A stretch of DNA of 64,000 bases from Mixta gaviniae (GCF_002953195.1 NZ_CP026377.1:2976001-3040000), one strand, 5' to 3'; numbered from the stretch's first letter, positions 1 to 11,840 are shown. Notes: generated by a model not told the origin, from the sequence alone. Made by a program: numbers and translations.

Positions 1-203
1 GACATTCAGTGAAAAATCGGTTCAGGCGGGTAGTTAACAAAAGGTTACCCAAAGCCGATGGATTGCTGACACAAAACCTGACTTCCTTAATCGGTAACGC
101 TTCCTGGAAAGTAATGACAAAATGTTGCGCGGCGCGGCTGGGATGTTTGCAGCCGGGAAATCCCGGCCGTTACATTATGTTTCAGCGCCGTTGAGACGCT
201 GCT

Positions 204-264
204 ATCTTAGAGAGCTGTATGTTAATTAACTGTGAATTTACTCACAGATTGAAAACGGTTACAT
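204..264 (-). promoter_or_regulatory. mgl-type promoter: CRP site, Gal operator, -10
   Basis: Positions 231-246 read TGTGAATTTACTCACA, a perfect CRP palindrome. Positions 249-264, read on the minus strand, give ATGTAACCGTTTTCAA, a good GalR/GalS operator that overlaps the galS stop codon. A minus-strand -10 (TAAGAT, 209 to 204) lies about 41 bases from the CRP centre, the class II arrangement. In E. coli this layout drives mglBAC just downstream of galS, so bases 1-197 are probably the mglB leader. The mgl genes themselves are outside the window. No gene is supported in 1-258. Confidence 0.75.
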
Positions 265-1299
265 GGATGAATCGGTTGAAAAAGTGACCGGCGCCACATT
301 TTGCCGCGCGGCAACGGAATGACGCCGCACCAGCGTCGGCATAAAGCAGTGGTGCGCGGCAGCATCCAGTTCGCCCAACGCCCCTTTTAACGCCAGCTCC
401 GTCGCCAGTTTCGCCATCGAAACAATGGGATAGCGCACCGTCGTCAATTGCGGATCGGTGTAACGTGACATCGGAATATCATCGAAGCCGATAACTGAGA
501 AATGCTGCGGCACCAGGATGCCGTTGTCTTTCAGCGCCGTCAGCGCGCCGGCGGCCATGCTGTCGTTGTAAGTGAAGATGGCGCTCAGCTGCAGGTTGCG
601 TCCCAGCAGCTCCACCATCGCCGCCTCACCGCCCTGCATATCGGGTTCACCGCTGCCTATCCAGACGTCGGGCGGCTCGATGCCCTGCTCGTGCAGCGCC
701 TGCAGCCAGCCGGCGCGGCGCTGCTCCTCATCTTCAATGGGATGGCTGGAGCCGAGATAGCCGATACGCGTATGCCCCTGCTGCAGCAGCATACGCGTCG
801 CCATCGTCGCGCCGGTGACGTTGTCCAGCCCGACGCAGCGGTGCGCGTAGCCCGGCAGGATGCGGTTGACCAGCACCATGCCCGGCACCTGATCCATAAA
901 GCTGGCGAGTTCGGCGTCGGAAAGGGATTTGGAATGCACCACCAGCGCATTACAGCGCTGGCGGATCAGCACTTCGATCGCGTGGCGCTCTTTCTCTTCC
1001 TGATGCCAGGAGTTGCTGATCAGGACATGCTTCTGCACCCGCTGCGCCACGGTATCCACCGCTTTTACCAGCGCGCCGAAAAAGGGGTCAGAGACATCCA
1101 TCACCACCACGCCGATGGTGTCGCTAACCTGCGTCGCCAGCGCCTGCGCGTTGGCATTGGGGCGATAGCCCAGCGCATCCACCGCTTGCAGCACCGCGTC
1201 GCGGGTATCGGCCGTGACGGCGCTGCTGTTGTTCAGCACCCGGGAGACTGTCGCGACGGAGACGCCCGCCTGACGCGCGACATCGCGAATGGTAATCAT
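259..1299 (-). CDS. galS: LacI-family galactose isorepressor GalS
   Basis: A 346-residue LacI/GalR-family repressor that matches E. coli GalS along its whole length and in size. It has an N-terminal helix-turn-helix ([20 protein letters not shown]) and then a periplasmic-binding-protein-like sugar domain. GalS represses the mgl galactose transporter and its own gene, and galactose or fucose relieves this. An upstream in-frame ATG would add 14 residues, but the start at 1299 gives the [10 protein letters not shown] beginning typical of the family. Gal operators and CRP sites flank both ends of the gene (1394-1428 and 231-264), consistent with autoregulation and with control of a downstream mgl operon. 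Confidence 0.95.
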   Translation of the reverse strand: MITIRDVARQAGVSVATVSRVLNNSSAVTADTRDAVLQAVDALGYRPNANAQALATQVSDTIGVVVMDVSDPFFGALVKAVDTVAQRVQKHVLISNSWHQEEKERHAIEVLIRQRCNALVVHSKSLSDAELASFMDQVPGMVLVNRILPGYAHRCVGLDNVTGATMATRMLLQQGHTRIGYLGSSHPIEDEEQRRAGWLQALHEQGIEPPDVWIGSGEPDMQGGEAAMVELLGRNLQLSAIFTYNDSMAAGALTALKDNGILVPQHFSVIGFDDIPMSRYTDPQLTTVRYPIVSMAKLATELALKGALGELDAAAHHCFMPTLVRRHSVAARQNVAPVTFSTDSSM

Positions 1300-1393
1300 G
1301 ATGAGTGACCTGAAAGAGAAGAGATAGATTGCATGCTTCACCTGCCGCCTGGAGTTGCTGGCGGCTATTCTGGCAGGCCAGCGTGACGGGCTG

Positions 1394-1428
1394 CGTGAAT
1401 CAGGTCACACTGATGAAAACGGTTACAT
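1394..1428 (-). promoter_or_regulatory. galS promoter: CRP site and Gal operator
   Basis: Positions 1394-1409 match the CRP consensus with one mismatch in the outer base (CGTGA-N6-TCACA). Positions 1413-1428, read on the minus strand, give ATGTAACCGTTTTCAT, a GalR/GalS operator nearly identical to the one at 249-264. Both lie upstream of galS, as expected for a CRP-activated, self-repressed gene. Confidence 0.75.
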
Positions 1429-1455
1429 ACAATTTTGTAACATTTGTGATGGCGG

Positions 1456-2610
1456 TCATTGTCCGCGACGCGCAGGCGCCTGGGCGGCGAAAGCGGTCAG
1501 CCGACGCCACAGCCACTCCAGCGGTCCCTGACGGAAACGACGCAGCCAGAGGGTTGACAGCAGCAGGTTCGCCAGCCAGACCAGCGGCACCAGCAGCAGC
1601 AGATGCAGGCGGTCGAACTGCAGGAACAGCCCGAGGCGGTAGAACAGCGTGGTGCAGATCAGCGACTGCAGCAGGTAGTTGCTGAGCGCCATGCGTCCGA
1701 CGCAGCAAACCGCCTGCGTCAGTTTCAGGCGGCCCAGCTGCGGCCAGAAGCCGAAACAGAGCGCGGCGTAGCCGAGACTGGTCAACGGCGCGGCCAGATC
1801 GCGCGGCGCCTGCAGGTAAAAGGCCGACCAGTGAAATGCCCAGTCGAGATGCCACTGCAGCAGCGTCGCCGGCAGCTGGATCAGCCAGCCCAGCGGCAGT
1901 AGGATCAGCGCCGCGCGGCGGTAGTGACGACGGCTGAAAGCACCCTGCAGCCAGCCGTTGCGCATCAGTGCGCCGCCCATCAGCATCAGCCCGGCCAGCT
2001 GCCAGCCATACTGTGCGCCCAGCGCCAGCAGCATCGACGAAAGATGGTCGAGGCGGTTTTCCACCGCCAGCGCGCCGCCGTTCAGCTTCCAGAAGGTTTC
2101 ATACTGAATATCCGCCGCGCCCGGCAGCCAGGATCGCGACGGCGACGGATCGGAGATCATGCCAAACAGCAGCAGCACGCCGACGCCCACCAGATAGAGC
2201 ATTACGCCGGTATTGAACAGCGAACGCGTTGAGGGCACGTCACGGATCATGCGCCAGGCGATCAGGCCGATGATGCCGTAGGCCAGCAGGATATCCCCTT
2301 CCCACAGAAAGATGGCGTGCAGAAAGCCGATAATCACCAGCCAGCTCAGACGTGCCTGGATCCAGCGCTTGCCGCGCGGCAGCAGCATCTGCAGGCCGGC
2401 GCCGAACAGCAGCGCGAACAGCGTGAGGAATTTACTTTGCGCCAGCAGATCGAGCAGCGCCCAGCACAGCGCGTCGCTGAACGAAGGGGCGCCATTCCAG
2501 GCGGGATTGAGATAGGCAGCGGAAGGCAGGCCGAAGCCGCTGATATTCAGCAGCAGGATACCGAGAATGGCGAGACCACGAATAAAATCCAGCGTGATGT
2601 TTCGTTGCAT
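1456..2610 (-). CDS. yeiB: DUF418 family inner-membrane protein YeiB
   Basis: A 384-residue polytopic membrane protein that matches E. coli YeiB (385 residues) from end to end. It starts with the family signature RNITLDFIRGLAILGILLLN and has about ten hydrophobic segments. The C-terminal half carries the DUF418 region (around WQLAGLMLMGGALMRNGWL and GRMALSNYLLQSLICTTLFY). The function is unknown in E. coli; a transport role has been suggested from topology only. It lies 28 bases downstream of folE on the same strand, so folE-yeiB is probably one operon, as in E. coli. Confidence 0.9.
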   Translation of the reverse strand: MQRNITLDFIRGLAILGILLLNISGFGLPSAAYLNPAWNGAPSFSDALCWALLDLLAQSKFLTLFALLFGAGLQMLLPRGKRWIQARLSWLVIIGFLHAIFLWEGDILLAYGIIGLIAWRMIRDVPSTRSLFNTGVMLYLVGVGVLLLFGMISDPSPSRSWLPGAADIQYETFWKLNGGALAVENRLDHLSSMLLALGAQYGWQLAGLMLMGGALMRNGWLQGAFSRRHYRRAALILLPLGWLIQLPATLLQWHLDWAFHWSAFYLQAPRDLAAPLTSLGYAALCFGFWPQLGRLKLTQAVCCVGRMALSNYLLQSLICTTLFYRLGLFLQFDRLHLLLLVPLVWLANLLLSTLWLRRFRQGPLEWLWRRLTAFAAQAPARRGQ

Positions 2611-2638
2611 GCCGGTTCCTGCCGCGTTTTAAAGGGAA

Positions 2639-3304
2639 TTAATTATGACGCACCGCGCGCAAAAATTCCTGACGCGTATTCTGGCTCGACTTAAACAGGC
2701 CGCCCAGCGACGTGGTGGTAGTGGCGCTGTTGGCGTCGCGAATGCCGCGCGCTTTCACGCAGTAATGCACCGCATCGATAGAGACCGCCACGTTATTGGT
2801 GCCCAGCAGCGTTTGCAGCGCGATCAGCACCTGCTGCGTCAGACGCTCCTGCACCTGCGGACGCTGAGCGAAGAACTGCACGATGCGGTTGATTTTCGAC
2901 AGGCCGATCACCTTGTCTTTCGGGATATAGGCGACGGTCGCTTTGCCGTCGATAATCACGAAGTGGTGTTCGCAGGTGCTGGTCAGGGTGATGTCGCGCA
3001 CCGTCACCATCTCATCCACCTTCATCTTGTTATCGATCAGGGTGATTTTCGGGAAGTTAGCGTAATCCAGACCGGAGAAGATCTCATTCACATACATTTT
3101 GGCGATGCGATGAGGGGTTTCCATCAGGCTGTCATCTTCTAAATCGAGATTAAGCAGCTGCATGATTTCGGTCATATGACCGGCAATCAGCCGTTTACGC
3201 GTTTCGTCATCCATTTCACGTACGGGGGCACGCAACGGGGTTTCCAGTCCACGCGCCACCAGCGCATCGTGAACCAGAGCGGCTTCATGACTTAACGTCG
3301 CCAT
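2639..3304 (-). CDS. folE: GTP cyclohydrolase I FolE
   Basis: A 221-residue GTP cyclohydrolase I, which converts GTP to 7,8-dihydroneopterin triphosphate, the first step of tetrahydrofolate synthesis. Zinc-ligand motifs are visible: the Cys-His pair in TSTCEHHFV, and the later Cys in [10 protein letters not shown]. The conserved GLSKINRIV and QERLT segments are also present. The start at 3304 ([10 protein letters not shown]) has a GGAG ribosome site 8-10 bases upstream and matches E. coli; the longer open frame upstream has no such support. Size and sequence are very close to E. coli FolE (222 residues). Confidence 0.97.
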   Translation of the reverse strand: MATLSHEAALVHDALVARGLETPLRAPVREMDDETRKRLIAGHMTEIMQLLNLDLEDDSLMETPHRIAKMYVNEIFSGLDYANFPKITLIDNKMKVDEMVTVRDITLTSTCEHHFVIIDGKATVAYIPKDKVIGLSKINRIVQFFAQRPQVQERLTQQVLIALQTLLGTNNVAVSIDAVHYCVKARGIRDANSATTTTSLGGLFKSSQNTRQEFLRAVRHN

Positions 3305-3438
3305 GTGATGTTTCTCCAGCAGGTGTAACAGCCGACGATCGCGCAAAGGGCGTCGCCGGGATAATAATCAGAGCGCGTATTCTGAAGCACTCCGGGACGT
3401 TTATCCAGTGAATCCCTTTAATCGCGCCTGAAATCCGT

Positions 3439-4590
3439 TCATGGGGCGCGGCGCCAGACCAGCGCGCCGGCCAGCAGCAGCGCCGCGCCCGCCACGAACA
3501 GCGCCGGCTCCAGCCGATGCCACAGCAGGCTGGAAAGCCAGGAGAGCAGCGGCCCTGCCAGCTGGCCGACGGCGTAGCCGGTAGTGAGCAGCCCGGCCAG
3601 GTAGCGCATATGCTGTGGCGCCAGCTCGCGGCCATACTGCAGCGTCAGCTGCACCACGCAGAGAAAGCCGCCGCCGGTCAGCAGCGCGCCTGCCGCGAGC
3701 CCGCCGAGGCCGGGCAGCAGGCCGCCGATAAATACGCCGATCGCCTGCGCCCACAGCGCGACCGCCAGCCGCAGATGCGTGGCGGCCCGGCGACGCGTCA
3801 GGATCCCCAGCGCGATGCCGATTACCGCCGCGCCGCCGAACACCGGCCAGACGAACTGCGCGAACAGGCTATGCGGGAAGCGCGCCGCCGCCAGCTGGGA
3901 AAGAAAGGTCGCGGGCAGAATATAGCCGAATCCGGCAAGGCTGTAGCTCAGCACCAGCCGCTTCAGATTACCGTCCAGCAGCAGCGGCGCGGGCGCGCGC
4001 TCCGGGCGATGCAGCTCGCCGCGACGCGGCAGGTTGACCGCGATCGGCGCTACCAGCAGCAGCGCCAGCATGCCATAGGCGAGCCAGGCGGCGGCGGCGC
4101 CGACGTGCCACGCATTGAGCAGCACCGCCAGCAGGCCGCTGAGGAAAATACCGATGCCCGGCCCGGCGAAGACCGCCGCCGATAAGCCCGGCCTGCCAAG
4201 CTGCTGCAGCCGTTCGTTACTCCAGGCCGCCACCAGCACCATCGCGCAGCCGCTGGCCCAGCCGATCGCGAAGCGCGCCGCGCCGTGCAGCCAGGGATCG
4301 TGCAGCAGCGCCGACAGCAGCGTCAGCGCCACCGCTCCCCAGACGCCGGCATGCAGCCGCCGCTCCACATGCCGCCGCGCACGCATCGCATCGAACGATC
4401 CGCACAGGTAGCCCAGATAGTTGAGCGCCGCCACCAGGCTGGCGCTGGCGAGCGTCAGCTGGCCATCGGCGATCATCAGCGGCACCTGCGGCGTAAAGGC
4501 GAAGCGCCCGATACCCATCGCCACCACCAGCGACAGTAGCGCGCTTAACGCCACACGCCCCGCTCCCGGTTTCCTCTCTGTTTTCCACAT
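3439..4590 (-). CDS. YbfB/YjiJ-family MFS transporter
   Basis: A 383-residue major facilitator protein with about twelve hydrophobic segments. Its N-terminal motif, AMGIGRFAFTPQVPLMIADG, is characteristic of the YbfB/YjiJ (MFS_4) family, and LNYLGYLCGS follows at the position typical of that family. The substrate is unknown. It is divergent from the LysR gene at 4695 with about 100 bases between them, the usual arrangement of an exporter and its LysR regulator. The region between holds an inverted repeat suited to LysR binding. It is not part of the E. coli K-12 gene order at this position, so it is an insertion between folE and the frmA/fghA genes. Confidence 0.8.
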   Translation of the reverse strand: MWKTERKPGAGRVALSALLSLVVAMGIGRFAFTPQVPLMIADGQLTLASASLVAALNYLGYLCGSFDAMRARRHVERRLHAGVWGAVALTLLSALLHDPWLHGAARFAIGWASGCAMVLVAAWSNERLQQLGRPGLSAAVFAGPGIGIFLSGLLAVLLNAWHVGAAAAWLAYGMLALLLVAPIAVNLPRRGELHRPERAPAPLLLDGNLKRLVLSYSLAGFGYILPATFLSQLAAARFPHSLFAQFVWPVFGGAAVIGIALGILTRRRAATHLRLAVALWAQAIGVFIGGLLPGLGGLAAGALLTGGGFLCVVQLTLQYGRELAPQHMRYLAGLLTTGYAVGQLAGPLLSWLSSLLWHRLEPALFVAGAALLLAGALVWRRAP

Positions 4591-4641
4591 AGCGACATTA
4601 TCTTTTCTGATTAGCAGTTGCGCCTATCATGCCCAGGGTTT

Positions 4642-4662
4642 ACACTCACGGAAAGTGAATGT
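4642..4662. promoter_or_regulatory. Candidate LysR operator between divergent genes
   Basis: ACACTCAC (4642-4649) and GTGAATGT (4655-4662) form an imperfect inverted repeat, 7 of 8 bases matching, around a 5-base centre. It lies in the 104-base gap between the divergent MFS and LysR genes. This is the usual place for a LysR-type binding site, but assignment to this regulator is inference. Confidence 0.4.
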
Positions 4663-4694
4663 TTATAACAAACTTGATTACGGTAAGAGAACAG

Positions 4695-6726
<2,032 letters not shown>

Positions 6727-6738
6727 ACGGGAGACGTC

Positions 6739-7581
6739 ATGCCAACAACACTGGAATTACTGGAAGAGCATCGCCTGTTTGGCGGCTGGCAGCAGCGCTG
6801 GCGTCATCACTCGTCGGTGCTGGGCTGCAATATGACCTTTGGCATTTTCCTGCCGGGGCCGAAAAGCGATACCCCGCCGCCGGTGGTGTGGTGCCTGGCA
6901 GGCCTGACCTGCACCGATGAGAACTTCGCGGTTAAGTCAGGCGCGCAGCGCGTGGCGGCGGAGCTGGGCCTGGTGCTGGTAATGCCGGATACCAGCCCGC
7001 GCGGCGAAGACGTGCCGAACGACGACGCCTACGATCTCGGCCAGGGCGCAGGCTTCTATCTGAATGCGAAGCAGGCGCCCTGGCGCCAGCATTTCCGTAT
7101 GTATGACTACCTGAACGAGGAGCTGCCGACGCTTATCGCCAGCAACTTCAAGGTCAGCGATCGTCAGTCGATCATGGGGCATTCGATGGGCGGCCACGGC
7201 GCGCTGGTGCTGGCGTTGCGCAATCCGCACCGCTTCGCCTCGGCGTCGGCATTCGCGCCGATCGTTAATCCCGCTTCGGTACCCTGGGGCGTGAAAGCGT
7301 TCAGCGCCTATCTGGGCGAGGATCGCGAGCAGTGGCAGCAGTATGACAGCTGCCTGCTGATGCAGGCGTCGTCGGCGCAGCTGCCGGTGCTGATCGATCA
7401 GGGTGACAGCGATCAGTTCCTTGCCGATCAGCTGCAGCCGGAACGGCTGGAAGCGGTGGCGCAACAGGCGAACTGGCCGCTGACGCTGCGCATTCAGCCG
7501 GGCTACGATCACAGCTACTTCTTTATCGCCTCGTTCGTTGAAGATCACCTGCGCTTCCACGCGCAGCATCTGCTGGCATAA
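6739..7581 (+). CDS. fghA: S-formylglutathione hydrolase (FghA/YeiG type)
   Basis: A 280-residue esterase-D-type alpha/beta hydrolase that splits S-formylglutathione into formate and glutathione, completing the detoxification begun by FrmA. The nucleophile motif GHSMGGHG places Ser at about residue 149. The later conserved [14 protein letters not shown] and [12 protein letters not shown] supply the Asp and His of the triad. The sequence is close to E. coli YeiG, which occupies this place between folE and cirA. A GGGAG ribosome site precedes ATG 6739. It is convergent with cirA, and the cirA terminator touches its stop codon. Confidence 0.95.
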   Translation: MPTTLELLEEHRLFGGWQQRWRHHSSVLGCNMTFGIFLPGPKSDTPPPVVWCLAGLTCTDENFAVKSGAQRVAAELGLVLVMPDTSPRGEDVPNDDAYDLGQGAGFYLNAKQAPWRQHFRMYDYLNEELPTLIASNFKVSDRQSIMGHSMGGHGALVLALRNPHRFASASAFAPIVNPASVPWGVKAFSAYLGEDREQWQQYDSCLLMQASSAQLPVLIDQGDSDQFLADQLQPERLEAVAQQANWPLTLRIQPGYDHSYFFIASFVEDHLRFHAQHLLA

Positions 7582-7613
7582 AAAAGCGCGCCCTGTTGTT
7601 CATCAGGGCGCGC
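7580..7613 (-). terminator. Rho-independent terminator for cirA
   Basis: A 10-base stem, GCGCGCCCTG (7586-7595) with CAGGGCGCGC (7604-7613), has an 8-base loop. On the minus strand it is followed by a run of six T (plus-strand A at 7580-7585). It ends transcription coming from cirA. Confidence 0.85.
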
Positions 7614-7656
7614 TGCGCGGATCTCCAGGGCGGCCGCGGCCGCCCTTTTCCCTTTC

Positions 7657-9603
7657 TCAGAAGTTGTAATCCATCGCCAGGAAGTAGCGGCGGCCATCCT
7701 CGTTGTAGCCGTAATCGTCGCGGCTGAAATCCTTATCCAGCAGGTTCTGTACGCCCGCGCGCAGCTTCACCGCTTTGGTCGCCTGCCAGCTGGCGCCGCT
7801 GTTCCACAGCACATAACCGCCCGGCGTGACACCGTCATCATTCAGCGTACGACGCTGACCGGAGTAGTTCGCCTGCAGATAGAGGTTCCAGTCGCTCAGC
7901 GGCGTCCAGTCCAGCGTGCCGTTGGCGGTATGCAGCGGCAGCTCGCGCAGCGGCTTGTTGCCGCCGTTGCTGAGATCGCGTCCGTCGCTGTAGGTGTAGT
8001 TCAGCGTCAGCTTCCAGCTGTCATTAAACGGCACCTTCAGCTCGGTTTCGAGGCCAGTAATGCGCGCTTTGTTGACGTTGTAGTAGCGGAACATCGGGTT
8101 ACCGTTCTCATCCGGGCCGACATAGTTGCTGTAGCCGGGCGCCAGGGCTTTGTTGGAAGTGCGCGAAATGCTGATCATATCGTCGACGTTGTTCTGGAAA
8201 GCGGTCACGCTGCCGGTGACGCCGTCGAGCCAGCCCTCATCACCGCGCCAGTAAAGCCCCAGCTCAAAGCTTTCGCTGGTTTCCGGCTTCAGATCGGGGC
8301 TGCCGACGATAGAGCAGCTGCCGCGGCAGGATTGGGTCTGCCAGTCGGGGCTGAGCTGCAGCAGCGACGGCGCTTTAAATGCATTGGCCCAGCCGCCTTT
8401 TACCGTCAGGGTATCGCTGGCGTTCCACACCAGATAGAGACGCGGGCTCCAGTGATCGCCGTAGGTTTCGTGATCGTCCATGCGCACGCCGCCGGTCAGC
8501 GCCAGCGACTCCAGCAGCCGCCACTCATCTTCAACAAACAGCGCATACTGGCTGGCGGAGGTGCTGCCGCCGCCTTTCAGGTTGACGCTGTCGCTTAGCT
8601 TATCGTGACGCCATTCGCCGCCGAAAGTCAGCAGCTGGTTGATCTCCATCAGCGGCAGCACCAGCTTGCCGTCGAGGCTGTTATTGCGCGAGGTGATAAC
8701 GTCGCTGGCGTAGTTATCGATCTTATCGCCGTAGAAGCGCAGCTCGGTATTGCCGAAGCCCCAGCGGCCGTTATGGCTCAGGCTGTAGTTCTGACGCTCG
8801 ACGCGGTTTTTATCCAGCGAGTCGGAAGCGCGATCCTGACGGTCGAAGCCGTAGCCGAAGCCGATCTCCTGATTATCGGCGGGCGTCAGGGTGAATTCGG
8901 CGTTGCCGTTGCGGCTGGTATAGCCCTCAATGCGCGGCGAATCGCCGTTAGAGGGCGCGTCATCTTTTTCGCGCTTGCCGAGGTTACCGTACACCTTCAC
9001 CCCGAGCAGGTCGTCAATCAGTGGGCCGCTGGTAAAGACGTTGCCGTTGTAGCTGTCGCCGCGATCGCGATGCGCCTGCAGCGTGGTGTCGGCGCTCAGG
9101 GTGCCGTGCCAGGCTTTGCCCACCTTGCGGGTGATGATATTAACCACCCCGCCCAGCGCGTCGGAGCCGTAGAGCGATGACATCGGCCCGCGCACCACCT
9201 CGATACGTTCAATGGCATCGACCGGGATCCAGTTGAGGTCGAAATCGTTATGGCGGAATACCGCGTTGCGCGAGCTGACGCGTTTACCGTCGATCAGGAT
9301 CAGGGTATAGCTGCTGTCCAGCCCGCGCAGGCTGACGCCCTTACGGTTATCCCCTTCGTCGGTGAGCTGTACGCCCGGCACTTCGCGCAGTACGTCGCGC
9401 AGGTTTTGCACCGGCTTGCGCTTAATCTCTTCGCTGGTGATGACGCTGATGCTGGCTGGCGCGTCCTGTAAGTTGATCTCATTTGCTGAGGCGGTGACCA
9501 CCATCGTATCGTTGTGATCTTCCCCGGCGGCGTAAACCGGCAGCGCCAGGCAAATAACAGACGTGCAGAGGCCTGCGCGCATCACAGCATTTAAGCGAAA
9601 CAT
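7657..9603 (-). CDS. cirA: TonB-dependent catecholate receptor CirA
   Basis: A 648-residue outer-membrane receptor close to E. coli CirA, which takes up iron bound to catechol compounds and serves as the colicin I receptor. A signal peptide ends near VYAAGED. The TonB box is DTMVVTAS. The plug domain includes [30 protein letters not shown] and [21 protein letters not shown] 22-strand barrel ends in the aromatic residue of FLAMDYNF. The start at 9603 (MFRLN) has GGAG six bases upstream; a start four codons earlier overlaps that ribosome site. I see no clear Fur box in the about 200 bases upstream, unlike E. coli. Confidence 0.95.
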   Translation of the reverse strand: MFRLNAVMRAGLCTSVICLALPVYAAGEDHNDTMVVTASANEINLQDAPASISVITSEEIKRKPVQNLRDVLREVPGVQLTDEGDNRKGVSLRGLDSSYTLILIDGKRVSSRNAVFRHNDFDLNWIPVDAIERIEVVRGPMSSLYGSDALGGVVNIITRKVGKAWHGTLSADTTLQAHRDRGDSYNGNVFTSGPLIDDLLGVKVYGNLGKREKDDAPSNGDSPRIEGYTSRNGNAEFTLTPADNQEIGFGYGFDRQDRASDSLDKNRVERQNYSLSHNGRWGFGNTELRFYGDKIDNYASDVITSRNNSLDGKLVLPLMEINQLLTFGGEWRHDKLSDSVNLKGGGSTSASQYALFVEDEWRLLESLALTGGVRMDDHETYGDHWSPRLYLVWNASDTLTVKGGWANAFKAPSLLQLSPDWQTQSCRGSCSIVGSPDLKPETSESFELGLYWRGDEGWLDGVTGSVTAFQNNVDDMISISRTSNKALAPGYSNYVGPDENGNPMFRYYNVNKARITGLETELKVPFNDSWKLTLNYTYSDGRDLSNGGNKPLRELPLHTANGTLDWTPLSDWNLYLQANYSGQRRTLNDDGVTPGGYVLWNSGASWQATKAVKLRAGVQNLLDKDFSRDDYGYNEDGRRYFLAMDYNF

Positions 9604-9724
9604 ATTTCTCTCCATGAGGTAAAAGTCACAAAAATAAATTTACGCTCATGCCCACATTGAAAAGGCGCAACCCGGCGCCTGCAAAAAAGAAGGTGTTTAA
9701 AACGGAATCAATCTATTTATTATT

Positions 9725-9761
9725 GGTGGAATAAATTGCCTGCTAATTTATTTATTCCACC
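9725..9761 (-). terminator. Inverted repeat, probable terminator of the iron ABC genes
   Basis: GGTGGAATAAA (9725-9735) pairs perfectly with TTTATTCCACC (9751-9761) around a 15-base loop. It lies between the ATPase gene end (9810) and cirA. Its flank on the minus strand is AT-rich rather than a pure T run, so it may be a weak terminator or a protein-binding site. Confidence 0.5.
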
Positions 9762-9809
9762 CTTTCTGCTGCGCCTGCGAATAATAAGAGTATGCAGACG
9801 CGGCGAAAC

Positions 9810-10595
9810 TTACAGCCCTGGCTCCGCCACTAGTCCGTCAATCAACACCTGCGGCGTGCCCTGCGAGCAAAGCTCGATGCGGCCACGCACGCCATAGACC
9901 TCGGCAAGACTCTCGGCGGTGATCACCTTTTCCGGCGCGCCGTCAGCAATCAGGCGGCCCTGCTGCAGCATTAATACATGTTCGGCGTGACGCAGCGCAA
10001 TATTAATATCATGCACCACCACTACCGTGACAATATTGCGCCGCCGCGTTTCGCGCCGCACCAGATCCATCACGTGAAACTGGTAATTTAAATCCAGCGC
10101 GCTTAACGGTTCGTCAAGTAATAATAAGTGCGGACGCCGAATTAACGACTGTGCCAGCCCCACCAGCTGCTTTTGCCCGCCGGAAAGCTGATCGAGATAG
10201 CTTAACGCCAGATGGGCGATGCCCAGCTGCTCCAGCAGCGCCATCACTTCCGCTTCGCTGGCCGCGCCGCCCTGGCCGCCGGAAGCGCGCTGGGCGACGA
10301 TGATCGACTCCAGCACGTGGAGATGCACGCCGGCCGGCAGCGATTGCGGCAGATAGACCACCCGCTCGGCGCGACGGGCGAACGGCAGACCCATCAGCTC
10401 TTCGCCGTTGAGCCACAGCTCGCCGCGCGCCTGATTCAGCCCCGCCAGCGCGCGCAGCAGCGTCGATTTGCCGCAGCCGTTCGGCCCCAGCAGCACGGTG
10501 ATTTTGCCGCGCGGCAGCTGCGGCACGTTCAGGTTTTCAATAACGTTGCGCTTCGGATAGCCGGTATGAAACGCGCGGATCTGCAGGCCTTCCAT
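9810..10595 (-). CDS. Iron-siderophore ABC transporter ATPase (FecE/FepC-like)
   Basis: A 261-residue ABC ATPase. Walker A is LGPNGCGKST (about residues 36-45), the signature is QLSGGQKQLVGLAQ, Walker B is LLLLDEPLSAL, and the switch His is in VVVVHDINIAL. These are typical of FecE/FepC/BtuD-type ATPases that power siderophore or cobalamin import. The gene overlaps the end of the FecCD permease gene by 59 bases, and its own ribosome site (GGGGAA) lies inside that gene, pointing to tight coupling. No periplasmic binding protein gene is next to it. The substrate is not identifiable from the sequence; iron is inferred from the Fur-box promoter and from CirA nearby. Confidence 0.85.
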   Translation of the reverse strand: MEGLQIRAFHTGYPKRNVIENLNVPQLPRGKITVLLGPNGCGKSTLLRALAGLNQARGELWLNGEELMGLPFARRAERVVYLPQSLPAGVHLHVLESIIVAQRASGGQGGAASEAEVMALLEQLGIAHLALSYLDQLSGGQKQLVGLAQSLIRRPHLLLLDEPLSALDLNYQFHVMDLVRRETRRRNIVTVVVVHDINIALRHAEHVLMLQQGRLIADGAPEKVITAESLAEVYGVRGRIELCSQGTPQVLIDGLVAEPGL

Positions 10596-11676
10596 CAGAC
10601 GTTCCCCGGTTGCGCAGAATAATGGTCAGGAAGAACGGCACGCCCACCAGCGAGGTGACGATGCCGACCGGAATAATGATGCCCGGGATCAGGTTTTTCG
10701 AGGCGACCGACGCCATCGACAGCACCAGCGCGCCGGTTAAGGCACTGGCGGGCAGATAGTAGCGGTGATCTTCGCCGAAGATCAGGCGCGCGATATGCGG
10801 CGCCACCAGGCCGATAAAGCCAATCGGTCCGACAAAAGCCACCGCCAGCGCGGAAAGAATGCTGATACGCAGCAGCGTGCCGAGACGCAGGCGGCGCACG
10901 TCGATGCCGAAGCTGACGGCGCGATCTTCGCCGAGGCGCAGCGCGGTCAGCTTCCAGGCGCTTTTTAAGGAGAACGGCAGCAGTATCAGTACCGCGAAGC
11001 TCAGGATCGCCAGCTTCTGCCAGGAGGCGCGCGCCAGGCTGCCCATGGTCCAGAACACCAGCCCCTGTAGGGTATCTTCGCTGGCGATAAACTGCAGCAT
11101 CGATACCAGCGCGTTAAAGGTGAACACCAGCGCAATGCCGAACAGCACTACGCCGGAGGTAGCGACGCGCGTCCAGCGCGTGACGCCATCCAGCATCAGG
11201 GCGGCGAACAGCGCAAAGATAAAGGCGTTGCCGGAGATAAACCACTGGTCGGGGATGCCGGGGATGCCGATGCCGAGAATGATCGCCAGCGCGGCGCCGA
11301 ATGCCGCCGCGGACGAAACGCCGAGGGTAAAGGGGCTGGCGAGCGGGTTATTGAGGATGGTCTGCATCTCCGCGCCGGCCAGGCCGAGCGCCAGGCCCAC
11401 CACCACCGCCATCAGTGCATAGGGCAGACGGATTTCCCAGACGATCACCCGCGTACCGGCATCGACGCTGTCTGGCTGCAGCAGCGTATGCCATAGCGTA
11501 TCCAGCGTCAGGCCGGAGGGACCCAGGGTAAAATCGAGAACCAGCGAAGCGAGGATCGCCAGCAACAAAACGCTCATCAGCAGCAGGCGCTGGCGTAAAA
11601 GCTGGCGGTAGCGTCCCATTACCTGCGCGGGCGGCGCGCTGTGGGAAACCTGCGCAGAATCATGTGTCACACTCAT
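10537..11676 (-). CDS. FecCD-family iron ABC transporter permease
   Basis: A 379-residue permease of the FecCD/BtuC family with about nine to ten membrane segments. Family motifs are visible: RLPYALMAVVVGLALGLAGA near residue 85, NPLASPFTLGVSSAAAFGA, GFIGLVAPHIAR, and the closing segment GIVTSLVGVPFFLTIILRN. ATG at 11676 (MSVTHDS) has AGGAT upstream and removes a 19-residue extension. Only one permease gene is present, so the transporter may be a homodimer, as in BtuCD. The C-terminal tail overlaps the ATPase gene. Confidence 0.88.
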   Translation of the reverse strand: MSVTHDSAQVSHSAPPAQVMGRYRQLLRQRLLLMSVLLLAILASLVLDFTLGPSGLTLDTLWHTLLQPDSVDAGTRVIVWEIRLPYALMAVVVGLALGLAGAEMQTILNNPLASPFTLGVSSAAAFGAALAIILGIGIPGIPDQWFISGNAFIFALFAALMLDGVTRWTRVATSGVVLFGIALVFTFNALVSMLQFIASEDTLQGLVFWTMGSLARASWQKLAILSFAVLILLPFSLKSAWKLTALRLGEDRAVSFGIDVRRLRLGTLLRISILSALAVAFVGPIGFIGLVAPHIARLIFGEDHRYYLPASALTGALVLSMASVASKNLIPGIIIPVGIVTSLVGVPFFLTIILRNRGTSDGRPADPRVSYRLSEAQRY

Positions 11677-11810
11677 GTTAAATCCTGTCAATATCCGTTC
11701 TGTCAGACGCGGCGGGCCCGCCTTTAACGGCATGCGCCGGCGCCTTCACGGCGGCGCTGCCCGCTCCGCTCTTCCGCTGGCGTCAAAAAGGCGTAACGGT
11801 AAGGGCTGGA

Positions 11811-11840
11811 ACAATAAAACAAATGATAATGCTTATCAAT
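11811..11840 (-). promoter_or_regulatory. Fur-box promoter of the iron ABC operon
   Basis: AATGATAATGCTTATCAAT (11822-11840) is a strong Fur-box match with the core palindrome TGATAATgCTTATCA. On the minus strand it overlaps a -35 (TTGATA, 11839 to 11834), followed 17 bases later by a -10 (TATTGT, 11816 to 11811). The permease gene starts about 135 bases downstream. This layout implies repression by iron-loaded Fur. Confidence 0.8.

Noticed and set aside
9..194. A 61-residue frame at the left edge
   Set aside because: It lies in what looks like the leader of mgl transcription, on the wrong strand, and has no ribosome site.
502..1308. Long plus-strand frame inside galS
   Set aside because: It is the antisense of galS and has no protein-like motif or ribosome site.
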